This document shows positions 1 to 11,271 of a stretch of DNA of 64,000 nt, one piece after another. The stretch lies in contig JAXIVH010000242.1 in NCBI GenBank assembly GCA_036785325.1, forward strand, positions 124,001 to 188,000, read 5' to 3'. The position numbers were made by a program, and so were the translations under genes. A model generated the notes under the pieces. It worked only from the letters and a program-made list of their open reading frames with translations. It was not told the origin of the DNA and made no database searches. Numbering within the stretch: position 1 is the stretch's first letter; every line of letters starts with the position of its first letter. The DNA comes from Urophycis tenuis (lineage: Eukaryota; Chordata; Actinopteri; Gadiformes; Phycidae).

Positions 1-240
1 GCATTTGAACCATCCTATGGTACATAGGAGCAGTGGGGCTGCTGTGTTCATTTGACCGATCCTATGGTACATAGGAGCAGTGGGCAGCTGTGTTCATTTG
101 ATGTTCATCTGCTATGTTCAGCAGCCCGTGGAGCAAGTTGGGGGCCCACTGCCCCACTGCTCCTATGTACCATAGGATGGGTCAAATGAACACAGCAGCC
201 CCACTGCTTCTATGTACCATATAACGGGTCAAATGAACAA
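1..240. repeat. SINE-tail minisatellite with inverted arrangement
   Basis: Units of about 47 bp built on CCATCCTATGGTACATAGGA run first in one orientation and then in the other (CCTATGTACCATAGGATGGG), so the block can fold back on itself. The unit matches the 3' part of the tRNA-derived SINE at 28950-29180. The same block recurs at 29206-29368, 29960-30335 and 52010-52535, that is, at the junctions of the tandem units. Confidence 0.8.
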
Positions 241-440
241 AAAGCAAATAAACTCATAGAGATAACAGGGAGCCTAGATTTCCAATTATTACGATTGACT
301 CCGCTAATTGCTTTCCAGCTCAGGCAGCCTCAACTGAATTCAATTCAATGATCACCGGCATTCCTATGCACAAGTAATTCCTCGTGTGGAATTACATTTT
401 CTAGTTATTTTTATTATTATCATTATTATTAATATTATTA

Positions 441-782
441 TTATTGTCCTTTTCTTAAGACGCTTGTGTTAGCATTATAATGAAAACCAAAAGAATCACC
501 TTCTGAACACTCCAGAACATTCAGATGGTCCACTGAGTTGTTTATTACCATTATGCAACAATCAACAAATGCAACACTAAAATAGTCCATTACATTTACA
601 CAATAGAGAGAGGAACTAAAATAATAGAAGTAGCAGACATTACAAATCCTAAACAGGTGTGCACATATGGTTAATAACTGAACATGTTCTGCTGCCATGT
701 TGTTCCCAACAGAACATGAGGAATCAATATTCATTTCAAAGGGATTCACAACATCATTATCTTTTGTCATTATGAACATCAT
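441..782 (-). other. 113-codon open frame kept in three copies, unknown
   Basis: A frame starting MMFIMTKDNDVVNPFEM is open for 113 codons here, at 30556-30897 and at 52751-53092, with few replacements among copies. It matches no family I recognise, has no domain motif or signal peptide, and has no clear neighbouring splice sites. Its conservation may simply reflect recent segmental duplication, and the region could be untranslated sequence of a downstream exon. The flanks (241-440 and 783-1280) are A+T-rich unit-specific sequence in which I see no exon. Confidence 0.15.
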
Positions 783-1280
783 ATTACATCTGCTTTAATT
801 CAGGCTTATCAAAATACAAAATGATGTCAGCGCTCTTTAGTACAAAACTGTTCATGTCTAAAAATATACAAAATATTATAGTATAAACGTGTTTTGATTT
901 ACAATGAATCAATATTGTAAATACATGTTAGATTATATATAAACTATTTGTACAACCTGTATAATGAACCTAGGGAAAATCTTCAAAGCTAATTTATTTC
1001 ATGGCTTATCATTCTAAACTTTTCAGAGGCCCAAAAACATGAAGCATTTGGAGTATAGCTGAGTGTATGTATTTAAATCAACCACAATACAGTGTGTATT
1101 TTTCATGCATGTATGATTGTGTGTTCTGAGTGTGTGCATGTTTGTATGTATGTATGGATGGATGGATGGATGATGTGTGTGTTTACAATGTGTGTACTCT
1201 GTGTGTCTATATGAATTATATGCAGGTGGGTGTTTGTGTGTAATGTGTGTGTATACTATTTGTGTGGACTGTGTGTGTGT

Positions 1281-1762
1281 ACTTGGGGGGCTCTTTCATC
1301 CCATCAGCCATCAGACTCTACCACACCTCAACCACCGGCTCCCAACATCTTGAAAGCCCCAAAACCTCCTGATAATGGACTGAACACCACACCCCACACC
1401 TCAGGACTGTTGCCTAAACCGACGTTATTTATGTCTTCTTACATTACCTGTGAAATCCTCTACATTTGCACATTTACTTTGCACAATTTACATCTGCACA
1501 TTTATATTCATATTTACACCTTAGTCAGACTCATCAACCAATTGCACAGTTCACCTTCAATAGGATGATTACTATGTATGTATATAGTAGGTTTTCATTT
1601 GATTTGATTCTAAGAGCTCTCATATAATGTAAATCTATTTATTGTTTATTGTTTATACTCTGTTTTTTAGTGCACTCCTTTATCCCACTGTACTGCTGGT
1701 CACTGTGAATTTCTCCTAAGGGGGATTAATAAAGGAATATCTTATCTAATCTTATCTTATCT
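1281..1762 (+). mobile_element. 5'-truncated Rex1/CR1-like LINE tail
   Basis: It begins in the last coding stretch of the family (frame reading SFIPSAIRLYHTSTT) and ends with the family 3' end, TAAGGGGGATTAATAAAGG, followed by repeated TATCT. The same 3' end closes the longer elements at 6106-9814 and 42003-44703. Orthologous copies lie at 31446-31927 and 53595-54073, so the insertion predates the triplication. Confidence 0.8.
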
Positions 1763-2613
1763 GTGTGTGTACTATGTGTGTGTAAAATATGTGTGTGTAC
1801 TTTTTGTGTGTACTATGTGTGTGTACTTTTTGTGTGTACTATGTGTGTATACTATGTATGAGTGCTATGTGTGTGTACTGTGTGTATACTATGTATGTGT
1901 ACTATGTAAGTGTACTTTGTGTACTGTGTGTATACTATGCATGTGTACTATGTGTGTACTGTGTGTACTATGTGTGTACTATGTGTATATACTATGTATG
2001 TGTACTATGTGTGTGTACTGTGTGTGTATAATAGGTATGTGCACTATGTGTGTGTACTGTGTGTATACTATGTATGTGTACTATGTGTGTGTACTATGTG
2101 TGTGTACTGTGTGTATATACTATGTATGTGTACTATGTGTGTGTACTGTGTGTACTGTGTGTGTATACTATGTATGTGTACTATGTGTGTGTACTGTGTG
2201 TATACTATGTATGTGTACTATGTGTGTGTACTGTGTGTGTATATACTAGGTATGTGTACTATATGTGTGTACTGTGTGTATACTATGTATGTGTACTATG
2301 TGTGTGTACTGTGTGTATACTATGTATGTGTACTATGTGTGTGTACTGTGTGTATGTACTATTATGTGTACTATATGTGTGTGTAATATGTGTGTACTGT
2401 GTGTATATACTATGTATGTGTTATATGTTTGTGTACTGTGTGTATACTATGTATGTGCACTATGTGTGTGTACTGTGTGTATATACTATGTATGTGTACT
2501 ATGTGTACTATGTGTGTGTACTGTGTGTGTATACTATGTATGTGTACTATGTGTGTGTACTGTGTGTGTACTATGTATGTGTACTATGTGTGTGTACTGT
2601 GTGTACTATAGTA
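1763..2613. repeat. TGTGTACTATG minisatellite, unit A
   Basis: Array of variants of TGTGTACTATGTATGTGTAC and TGTGTACTGTGTG starting directly at the LINE tail, about 850 bp. Equivalents are much longer in B (36336-38538 plus pieces at 31927-32200 and 35514-35724) and short in C (54074-54494). Several frames are open by chance and give Cys/Tyr/Val-rich pseudo-proteins. Confidence 0.95.
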
Positions 2614-3002
2614 TGTGGGAACTGTGCTCCCATAAGGAGGGCTCTGAGCTCACATGAAAACAGTAAAATCAGACATCTGTGGGGGTTCACATTACATCAC
2701 CAACAACCAGTATTTGAATCACAAATCATGTTTTACAATTTAATGAGGAAGTAGCAGCCATTATATGTATTCTAGCATTCATGTAATGTCTAGAAAGTGG
2801 GAGTATAAGATGGCCACACTGAACTAGATTACAGTAACAGCATCAATATTCCAAATGATAAAGAAAGGGCTGAACTGTGTTCTCCCCTTGAGCAATGGGT
2901 CTCCTTGGCATAATATCTCAATACTGGCTTTGTGCCATCTTCTCTCTCTCACTCTCTGCCATTTTTAAGCCCCCCACAACGCTCAGATTATAACTCTCAC
3001 CC

Positions 3003-3004
<2 letters not shown>

Positions 3005-3091
<87 letters not shown>

Positions 3092-3096
3092 GTGTG
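3005..3096. repeat. (GT)n microsatellite against the B30.2 stop codon
   Basis: About 45 GT dinucleotides. On the gene (minus) strand it is a (CA)n tract that begins within a few bases of the TAG stop of the B30.2 exon, so it would lie at the head of the 3' untranslated region. The tract is short in B (38957-38970) and longest in C (54889-55010). Confidence 0.95.
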
Positions 3097-3097
3097 A

Positions 3098-4262
3098 CTA
3101 CAACCGACAGAGAGACACTGAGCTATCAACCCTCCATAACCTAAACCCAGGGAGGAGGTCCTCCTGGGTGAATGTGGACCTGAAGGTGTGGATGTGTGTC
3201 AGTGTGTCTGAGGACCCTCCTACATCTGGGGACACTCTGTAGAAGGACAGAGTGCCAGCAGGCCGGTCCAGATACACTCCTACTCTGTTAGAGCCAGCGG
3301 GGAGGAGACGTATGTCTGTTTTACTGTTGTTGTACCAGGCAGAGTAACCATCATCATAACAATAAAGAATCCAGGACTTGTTGTTCCATCCAAACCTGCT
3401 GTCATCACCCCCTCCTCTCCTTTTGATTCCTCTGTATGTCACTCCTATAGCAACAAGTCCTTTCCTCTCTACCTCCCAGTAACAGCGGCCAGTCAGAGCC
3501 TCTCTACACAACACCTGGGGCCAGGAGTCAAATCTCTCTGGGTGATCAGGATACGACTGCTGCTCTCTAACCAGCGTCACCTTTCTGTTGTCCTCAGACA
3601 GAGAGAGTTCTCTGTGGGCTGTGTTTGGGTCCAGTGTGAGTTCACAGGCATCTGAGGGACAACAAGACATGATTAGGCTGCTGAACACACAGAAACACAC
3701 TGATGAGGTGTTTCCCCACAAAGCAGACGTCTGGTGTAATATTGAGCTAATGAGAATGAACAGGAACAAGAATAGTATGAATATACCAACAGAAATGTTA
3801 TTTATTTATACACACAACAATGTTAATAATACAACAACAATATTATGTATGCATTGACAAGAATGTTGTAAATATGTCAACAAGAATGTTATAAACATAT
3901 CTACAATGTTATGAATACATCAACATACTATACAATACATTGGATCCAGATCTTACCAAAGACAATCAGCTGAGCAGTGTGATTGGCCGTGCCAGCCCTG
4001 TTGCTGGCCACGCAGCAGACCGTGTTCACACCAGACCTCAGGCCTCTGACCAAGAGGAAGCCCCTCTCCACCCAGGCCGCAGGCTCCCATCGGGGGTCCG
4101 TGCCGCCCCTCTTCAGAGGCCGGCCGTCGTGCAGCCACTCCACGGTGGGCTCAGGAGTGCCGCTGGCATCACAGCTGAAGCGGGCCGCGTGGCCCACGGG
4201 CAGCACGGTGCTACTGGAGTGGAAGGCTGTGATGCTGGGGGCCTCCTCCTCTGTGTCCGTCA
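3098..4262 (-). CDS. Ig - B30.2 (PRY-SPRY) gene, 3' exons, copy A
   Basis: Two minus-strand exons. Exon 4262-3957 (acceptor TTGTCTTCAG, donor GTAAGA) is a symmetric phase 1-1 I-set Ig domain with the Cys of FSCDA, the Trp of VEWLHDG and the second Cys in NTVCCVASNRAG; the usual Tyr before that Cys is replaced. Exon 3651-3098 (acceptor TGTCCCTCAG) joins in phase (G plus AT gives Asp) and encodes a full PRY-SPRY domain of about 183 residues: PRY start LDPNTAH, then WEVE, GWNNKSW and VGVYLDRPAGTLSFY, ending LCRL and stop. B30.2 domains bind protein ligands in TRIM, butyrophilin and fish NLR proteins. Copy A differs from B and C in the loop before GWNNKSW and has a different C-terminal stretch one codon shorter. 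Upstream exons were not found, so localisation is unknown. Ig fused directly to B30.2 is unusual. Alternative: alternative 3' exons of the lectin gene upstream. Confidence 0.7.
3652..3956 (-). other. Intron between Ig and B30.2 exons
   Basis: 305 bp with a consensus donor and a pyrimidine-rich acceptor. It carries a short diverged repeat of ACAAGAATGTTATAAACAT type. It is nearly identical in the other units; unit C has a small extra repeat (about 55785-55835). Confidence 0.6.
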
Positions 4263-4637
4263 CTGAAGACAAGAAACCAGGACCAGGTGAGTCAACGTTG
4301 TCCAACAGGTAAGGTAACGTTGTCCAACAGGCTCACAAAGCCAGAGGGTGACACAGAAGATTCAGATCCAGTTTTCTCGCCTGCCTTTTCATATGTGATT
4401 AAATATCCATTACATATAGCATATGCAGCATCTACAAAGTCCCAGGGAGGGGAAGACACTCCAGCTCAGAGATAAGAGTCAGGAGCTTGTAGCGGAGAAC
4501 GCAAAACCAGCTCCAATTAAAACTCATGTACGCAAAACACAGATAAACGCACACTGGGGATGTTTTTCAGAAGATCTTTCATTTGTTGTCCTAGTTGGAC
4601 AGAATACTGTTTACATTACATGTACGTTGTAATTTCA

Positions 4638-4731
4638 TTTATTTTAAGATTTTATTTTTGATTGAAGATGTTTTATAATAGCCTCATCTATGCCTGTTTA
4701 TTTGTTGTTAATGGTCACTTGCCTCTTTATT
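4638..4731 (-). terminator. Candidate poly(A) signals of lectin gene A
   Basis: On the minus strand AATAAA occurs at 4731-4726, 4656-4651 and 4643-4638, 430-520 nt after the lectin stop codon and before the Ig exon. This supports ending the lectin transcript before the Ig-B30.2 exons. The rest of 4263-5156 shows no convincing exon. Confidence 0.4.
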
Positions 4732-5156
4732 TTACTGTTGTAATATTTCAGCTTGACTGAGTTTTCTGTTCAATAATGGTTTGCCTGAATGAAGAAAGAT
4801 TACTTTTCTATAGACTAAAACTTTGACTATGCATTTTGGTGATTGGTTCTTTAATCTAAATGGAATACACAAATGAATCCTCAATTTGATCTGCCATCTC
4901 AACTTATAATATAATAGCCAAATATGAGCCGAATAGACCTTCATTATACTAATTTCCTGACTTTTGCTTTGTCAGTTTTTGCTTTAGAAAACTGGTACAT
5001 CTCCAGTGGGTGGGGTGGGGGTGTGGGGAGAACCAGATGCAGGTGTCATTTCATCGAGTTTACAAACGGCGGTTCCATCAAGCAAACACCTAAAGCAGAC
5101 ATCACTAGCAGACACAGACCCTGGTCAGAGGTAAACACATCCAACCACCTTTCCAT

Positions 5157-8100
5157 TCATAACGTATGTATACAGAGAATAGAAAGGATGAACAATTCTA
5201 CACTCATGAACACAAACAAAGTCAACAGACCCTCTTTCTTCAGGTCAGCTTCCAGATGTTCTGTGACCTTCTCACAGATCCCGTGGTGCAGTCTGTCACA
5301 CGGTTCTTCAGACCATCTGCCATCCCATGCTACACAGTCTTCTACTCTACCGCCATCGCATGGTTCACTGCGTCTCCAACTGAAAACCACAAGGAGTAGA
5401 ACGTTGAGCACAGTGTTGAGGTGATACCACTCTGTCACTCTCAGAGAACAGATGCTGCTGAGTCTTCAGCCTGACCTTGAAGTCATGTCGGTACCATCCA
5501 CCCACTTGAAGGTCCCCTCTGTGTCTCGCCCACTCAGTCCGATCCAGGAAGAACCCCTAAAACTGCTGACAAACCCCTGTTTCCAATAGGATTAGTATAT
5601 GTTGTCATGACAACCCAGCTAACAACACACACACACTCTCACACTCACAAACACCCACACACACACTGTCACCTGTTCTTCCCTGCTGTTGATAACTACC
5701 AGGTCTGCATTTCTTTGCAAACAGTAATCTCGACTGGCCGTCCAGTTCCTCTTAGTAGGAGAAATAAAGTAGAGACTCTGGTTGAAATACATGAAGCCTC
5801 GGGTCAAATCACCTGTTGAACAGAAAGAAAATCCTTAACGAATACAGAAGCTTTTTGTACTTTCTCAATTACTAGGGGTGGCAGTATCTCAATGTGTAGA
5901 GCGGGTGGACAGAGCGGGTCGTCCACCAACCGTAGGGTCTGTGTTGCGTTCCCCTTTATCCCCCCTCCTCCTCCTCTCCCTCCTCCCCCTACTCTACTAC
6001 ACAAACATGACCTTGTGTAGTAGAGAACCATAGAAACATGACCTTGTGTAGTAGAGAACCATAGAAACATGACCTTGTGTAGTAGAGAACAATAGAAACA
6101 TGACCGGCTGAGGAGGGAACTTAGGAGGGCTAAGGCCTGCTACAAAATCAGGATAGAGGAGAAGCTGCAGCAGAACAACTCCCGAGAGGTGTGGGCAGGG
6201 GTGAAAACCATCACCGGCATTAAAACTGCCGGAGGATCACAGGAGGGGACAAAGGAATGGGCCGATGAGTTAAACCTGTTTTTCAACAGATTTGACTCAC
6301 CAACTGGGGCCAGACCTTAAACTCCCCTTCCCCCCTCCTGCCCTTCTCATCTCCCTGCTGGACCACCAGATCCGGGCATGGCAGCGTCTGCACCTCCCCT
6401 CCCTGCTCCACCCTCCCTCTCTCTCCCGTTCCACACTCACAGGGAGGCTGGACCAATGTCCGGCCCAGAGGACAGTCACCCCCTCGCCACACCCCCGACT
6501 ACACCTGTGACCCCAGTAATAACAACCCCAACCATCAACACCATCAGCACCAGCCACGTGAGACGGCAGCTCACAAGGATCAGGCCCAACAAGGCCAGAG
6601 GACCCGATGACATCAGCCCGAGGGTGCTCAAGATCTGTGCGGAGCAGCTGGGAGGAGTGTTCACGCACCTTTTCGGCCTCTCCCTGAGGCTGAAAAAGGT
6701 ACCAACTCTATGGAAGACATCCTGCGTAGTCCCTGTGCCGAAGAAGGGTCGTCCCAACGCTCCAGGGGACTTCAGACCTGTCGCACTAACGTCACACGTC
6801 ATGAAGACCTTTGAGAGATTGGTTCTGGACCATCTCAAGCCCAGGGCGCGCGACTGCCTGGACCCATTGCAGTTTGCGTACCAGACCCACATCGGCGTGG
6901 AGGATGCCATCATCTACCTGCTTCACAGAGCTTACACACACCTGGAGAGGCCACAGAGCATGGTGAGAATCATGTTCTTCGACTTCTCCAGTGCTTTTGA
7001 CACCGTCCAGCCAGACCGGCTGGCTGAGAAGCTCCTGGTGATGCAGGTCGATCCTGACATGGTGGCATGGATTACGGACTACCTCACGGACAGACCGCAG
7101 TATGTCAGACTGCGACACTGCTTGTCAGACATGGTGACTAGCAACACCGGCACACCCCAGGGAACTGTACTTTCACCATTCCTTTTCACCCTCTACACCT
7201 CGGATTTCTGCTACAACTCCCGAACATGCCACCTGCAGAAGTTCTCGGACGACTCCTCCATTGTTGGATGCATCACAGACAACGAGGAGGAGGAGTACAG
7301 GGAACTGGTGAAGAACTTTGTGGGATGGTATGACGGGAACCACCTTCAGCTCAACACAGGGAAAACCAAGGAGCTGGTGGTGGAGTTCAGACGCAGGAAG
7401 AGTCCCCCATTACCGGTTTCCATAAAGGGGGAAGAGGTGGAGATGGTGGATACCTGCAAGTTTCTTGGGGTGCACCTAAACAACAAACTGGACTGGTCTG
7501 ACAATACCGAGGCCCTCTACAGGAAGGGACAGAGCAGGCTGTTCTTCCTGAGGAGGCTCAGATCCTTCAATGTGTGCACTAGGCTGCTACGGATGTTCTA
7601 CCAGTCGGTGGTAGCCAGTGTCACCTTCTTCGCCGTCGTGTGCTGGGGAGGAGGCATCGGGAGCGGTGGGGCCAGTAAGCTGAACAAGCTGGTGAGGAGG
7701 GCGAGCTCCGTGGTGGGGATGAAGCTGGACTGTGTGGAGGCGGTGACAGAGAGGAGGATGAGGGGAAAGCTGCAGGCGATCCTGGACAACCCCTCTCACC
7801 CTCTCTACGCCGAGCTGAGGCAACTCAGGAGCACATTCAGCCATAGGCTCACTCAGCCACGTGCTTCAAAGCGCTTGGGGGGCTCTTTCATCCCATCGGC
7901 TATCAGGCTCTACAATACCTCAACCACCCGCTCCCAACGTCTCGGAAGCGCCAGCACCAACAGATAATGGATTTGTATACCACACCACACACCCCAGACT
8001 GTTTTCTAGCCATTTTCATCTTATGTCTGTTCATCTCATTGATAACCACTGTTCATCTGTCATCTTTCATTGCGTGCACCAGGCTGCTACGGATGGTCTA

Positions 8101-8881
8101 CCAGCCTGCGGTGGCCAGTGTCACTTTCTTCACTGCCGTGTGCTGGGGAGGAAGCATTGGGAGCGGTGGTGCCAGGAAGCTGTACAAGCCGGGGAGGAAG
8201 GCGAGCTCTGCAGTGGGGGTGAAGCTGGACTGTGTGGAGGCGGCGACAGTGAGGAGGACGAGGGGAAAACTGCTGGCGACCCGGAACTACCCTCTCAGCC
8301 TCACTATGCCGAACTGAAGCAACTGAAGCTACTCAGGAACACGTTCAGCCACATGCTCACTCAGCCAAGTGCCTCAAAGTGCTTGGGCGCTCCTTCATCC
8401 CACCAACCATCAGGCTCAGGAAGCTCCAACACCACCAGAAAAATGGACTGAACTTCACATTCACATACACCACACCACACACCTTGGACTGTGTCCTAGC
8501 CGTTGTTATTCCAGGTCTATTCATATGTTGTACCTGGAATACCTGTATAAATTTGCACATCTTGCACCTTGCACTTTCCGCATATTTCTATCTACTTTGC
8601 ATTTTGCACCATAAACAGCGATCAAGGACACTAGTATGCATACAGGTTCTCACTCGTCACTGACCTGACTTAAGAGCTCGTATTTAATCTAAATTATTGT
8701 TTATTGTGTATTGACCATGGGCGTAGGTTTGGTTTGAAATGTGGGACAGAGACGCATTCGGAAGTGCATTTTCAGAAGTGCTGGGTACAATGACGCGCAT
8801 TCATTTTTCCCCCTTTCGCGCAAGTCATGTTAGTTAATAAAAATGTATACAAAAATGTGATGATGACACACACACACACGC

Positions 8882-8929
<48 letters not shown>

Positions 8930-11225
8930 GCGTGACTATGCTCACGCACAGAGCTCTAATACTTTTAATTGGATAATGTGATTCAGATAGGTGCAGATCA
9001 TGGCCGTGTCTACCTGATTAATGGCTTTATCGAGACCGGCGCTCGCTCTCTGTTATTGTTACTCTATGTCTCTCTACCAAAGTGCTAGCTCTCTCCCCGT
9101 CTCTCTCTCGTCATCGGACACAAATCAAATTAAATTTTGTTTCTATATTGTGTAAATTAGGTTAATGCTTTTGTGTTTTCTTGTATTATCAGTTCAACTT
9201 GTTGTACTTGCCTGAGGAAATCGTGGATATTGTAACGTGTTGGGGGAGTGTTTCCCAGAATGCATTGCGAAATTCTGGCATTCTGTGTCATTACATGTTA
9301 TTGCTATTAGATAGGGTTTGGAAGCGAATGTTCAGGACATGTTGGGTTGCATTTCAATGTTTCATTACGTTCACTTTGTTGACTGTTGTTTTTGGGATGA
9401 GTCAGGGAGCACCATTACTCAACGCACTATGGCATCTTGCCATACCACTACCACTCCGCTCGTGACCGCGTGAAAAGTCCGCTTGTGACCCTGTCATACT
9501 AAAGCGACTTGTAAGAGTGGAGTTCTTCTCTCTCGTCTAGCTTGACGTAACTCAGACTGCATTTACTGACGTAGTGGTGAAAGACACCGGTGCGAGTCCC
9601 ACATGGGGATTCTTTCATAAAAAGTGGTGGGTACAAAATGACTCATGACGAAAACTGGTAGGTACGCATCCCCACCGTCCCCACCGTATTCTACGCGCCT
9701 GGTATTGACTTTAGCCAGGCTCTTACTGCATATCTATCCCCTGTACTGCTGGTCACTGTGAATTTCTCCTAAGGGGGATTAATAAAGGAATATCTTATCT
9801 TATCTTATCTTATCTTGTGTAGTAGAGAACGATAGAAACATGACCTTGTGTAGTAGAGAACCATAGAAACATGACCTTGTGTAGTAGAGAACCATAGAAA
9901 CATGACCTTGTGTAGTAGAGAACCATAGAAACATGACCTTGTGTAGTAGAGAACAATAGAAACTTGACCTTGTGTAGTAGAGAACAATAGAAACATGACC
10001 TCTAGAGAACCATAGAAACATGACCTTGTGTAGTAGAGAACCATAGAAACATGACCTTGTGTAGTAGAGAACAATAGAATCCTATTAGAGAACAATGATA
10101 GAAACATGACCTTGTGTAGTAAAGAACAATAGAAACCTAGTAGAGAACAATAGAAACATGAGCTTGTGTAATAGAGAACAATACAAACCTAGTAGAGAAC
10201 AATAGAACCATAACCTTGTAGTTGTAGTTGTAGTGTAGTAAACCCCTACACCGTTTGTTATTGTGTCCCACAAAGTCTCACTCACTGAGAGTTGTGTTGA
10301 GTTGTTGCAGGAAGAGAACGGTGGAAAGCAGACTGAGAGCTGGAGAGCAGAGAGTTTGTTTTGTTGGATTAATGAAGGCCCAGTTTACTGTTATCTCAAA
10401 GATGGGAGAAGGAGAGTTGAGATTGTAATCACGATAAGGAAATATCCTGCAAGAATTTGATTTTAGTTAGATTTCGACACAATACAAAGCAAAAGGCAAA
10501 GTAAGAAGCAATATTCATCTGTAGGGATCCTTTCCATATCGATGGAATATACATTGAGAGGGGTCAAGGGCAAAAACAAGCACTTTCAGAGGATGACAGG
10601 CTCTATTGACTCTACTGCTCCCCCTGCTGGAGGAGGAGGCTAACAACACCTTCAGTACCACCATGCTGCCATAGGGGGGACATCCTTTATTTATTTTATT
10701 TGGTTAGAAGTTCAACACGGTCTGTGCTCGGTTACCCTGACAATATAAAATGTTAAGTTAGAAGGAAGAGGGGATGTTCAAACATAAATCACAGAATCAG
10801 AAAGCATGTTTGAAATAAAGTTCCATAACATGATTGATTGAGTTTTACTTTGAAGACCTTTCTAAAACACTCACCAACTTCACCCATTAAGCGCTCTCTC
10901 GACTCCGTACAAGGTGTCACTAAGTATAGAAGAGCAGAGAGGAGAACAGAAGAAATCAGCTCTAAAACAGAACAACATCGTCTCTAAACAAAACCCACAG
11001 CCAATCAAACACAAAGCCCATCCACACTGAAAGGAAACAGGATATGATGAAATGACTATTATCATCGTCATCATATATTGTATCTCTACTGTTGTTATTA
11101 TTATGGTCATTATATTGAGGATGATATGATTTAGACTCACTGAGGCGCAGGGAGATGATGAGAATACACAGCAGTCCGAAGCTCAGAGTGGCAATGCTGT
11201 GGGACTTTAGAGCTGTTCAGGAGCA

Positions 11226-11271
<46 letters not shown>

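Larger units (their letters stand above)
6106..9814 (+). mobile_element. Rex1/CR1-like LINE in lectin intron 3, copy A (hAT inside)
   Basis: 5'-truncated LINE with its 3' end at AATAAAGG plus TATCT repeats. It sits inside the 31-bp minisatellite without an evident target duplication. A hAT element interrupts it at 8716-9709. A segment of the C-terminal coding region (about 7576-7990) recurs, diverged, at about 8076-8490, so the element carries an internal duplication or is a chimera of two truncated copies. Unit B has the same structure without the hAT; unit C has none. Confidence 0.85.

Noticed and set aside
1..240. CRISPR-like array of regularly spaced palindromic repeats
   Set aside because: Units are contiguous, there are no unique spacers, and they derive from a SINE tail in a eukaryotic genome.
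2932..3144. Frames made of alternating Val-Cys or His-Thr across (GT)n tracts (also 46367-46606, 54780-55088, 61029-61299)
   Set aside because: Microsatellite artefacts.
3940..4312. Plus-strand frames of 108-109 codons opposite the Ig exon (also 39817-40291 and 55900-56374)
   Set aside because: Shadows of the GC-rich, identical Ig exon; the minus strand has splice sites and domain motifs.
4403..4540. Minus-strand ATG with a hydrophobic start (MSFNWSWFCVL) upstream of the Ig exon, as a possible signal-peptide exon
   Set aside because: It ends in a stop after about 31 codons, has no convincing donor in phase 1, and its residues are weakly conserved.
10880..11140. 86-codon Cys-rich minus-strand frame ending VERALNG
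   Set aside because: It reads across intron 2 and the stalk exon in the wrong frame; the splice-consistent reading is a 45-bp stalk exon at 10919-10875.
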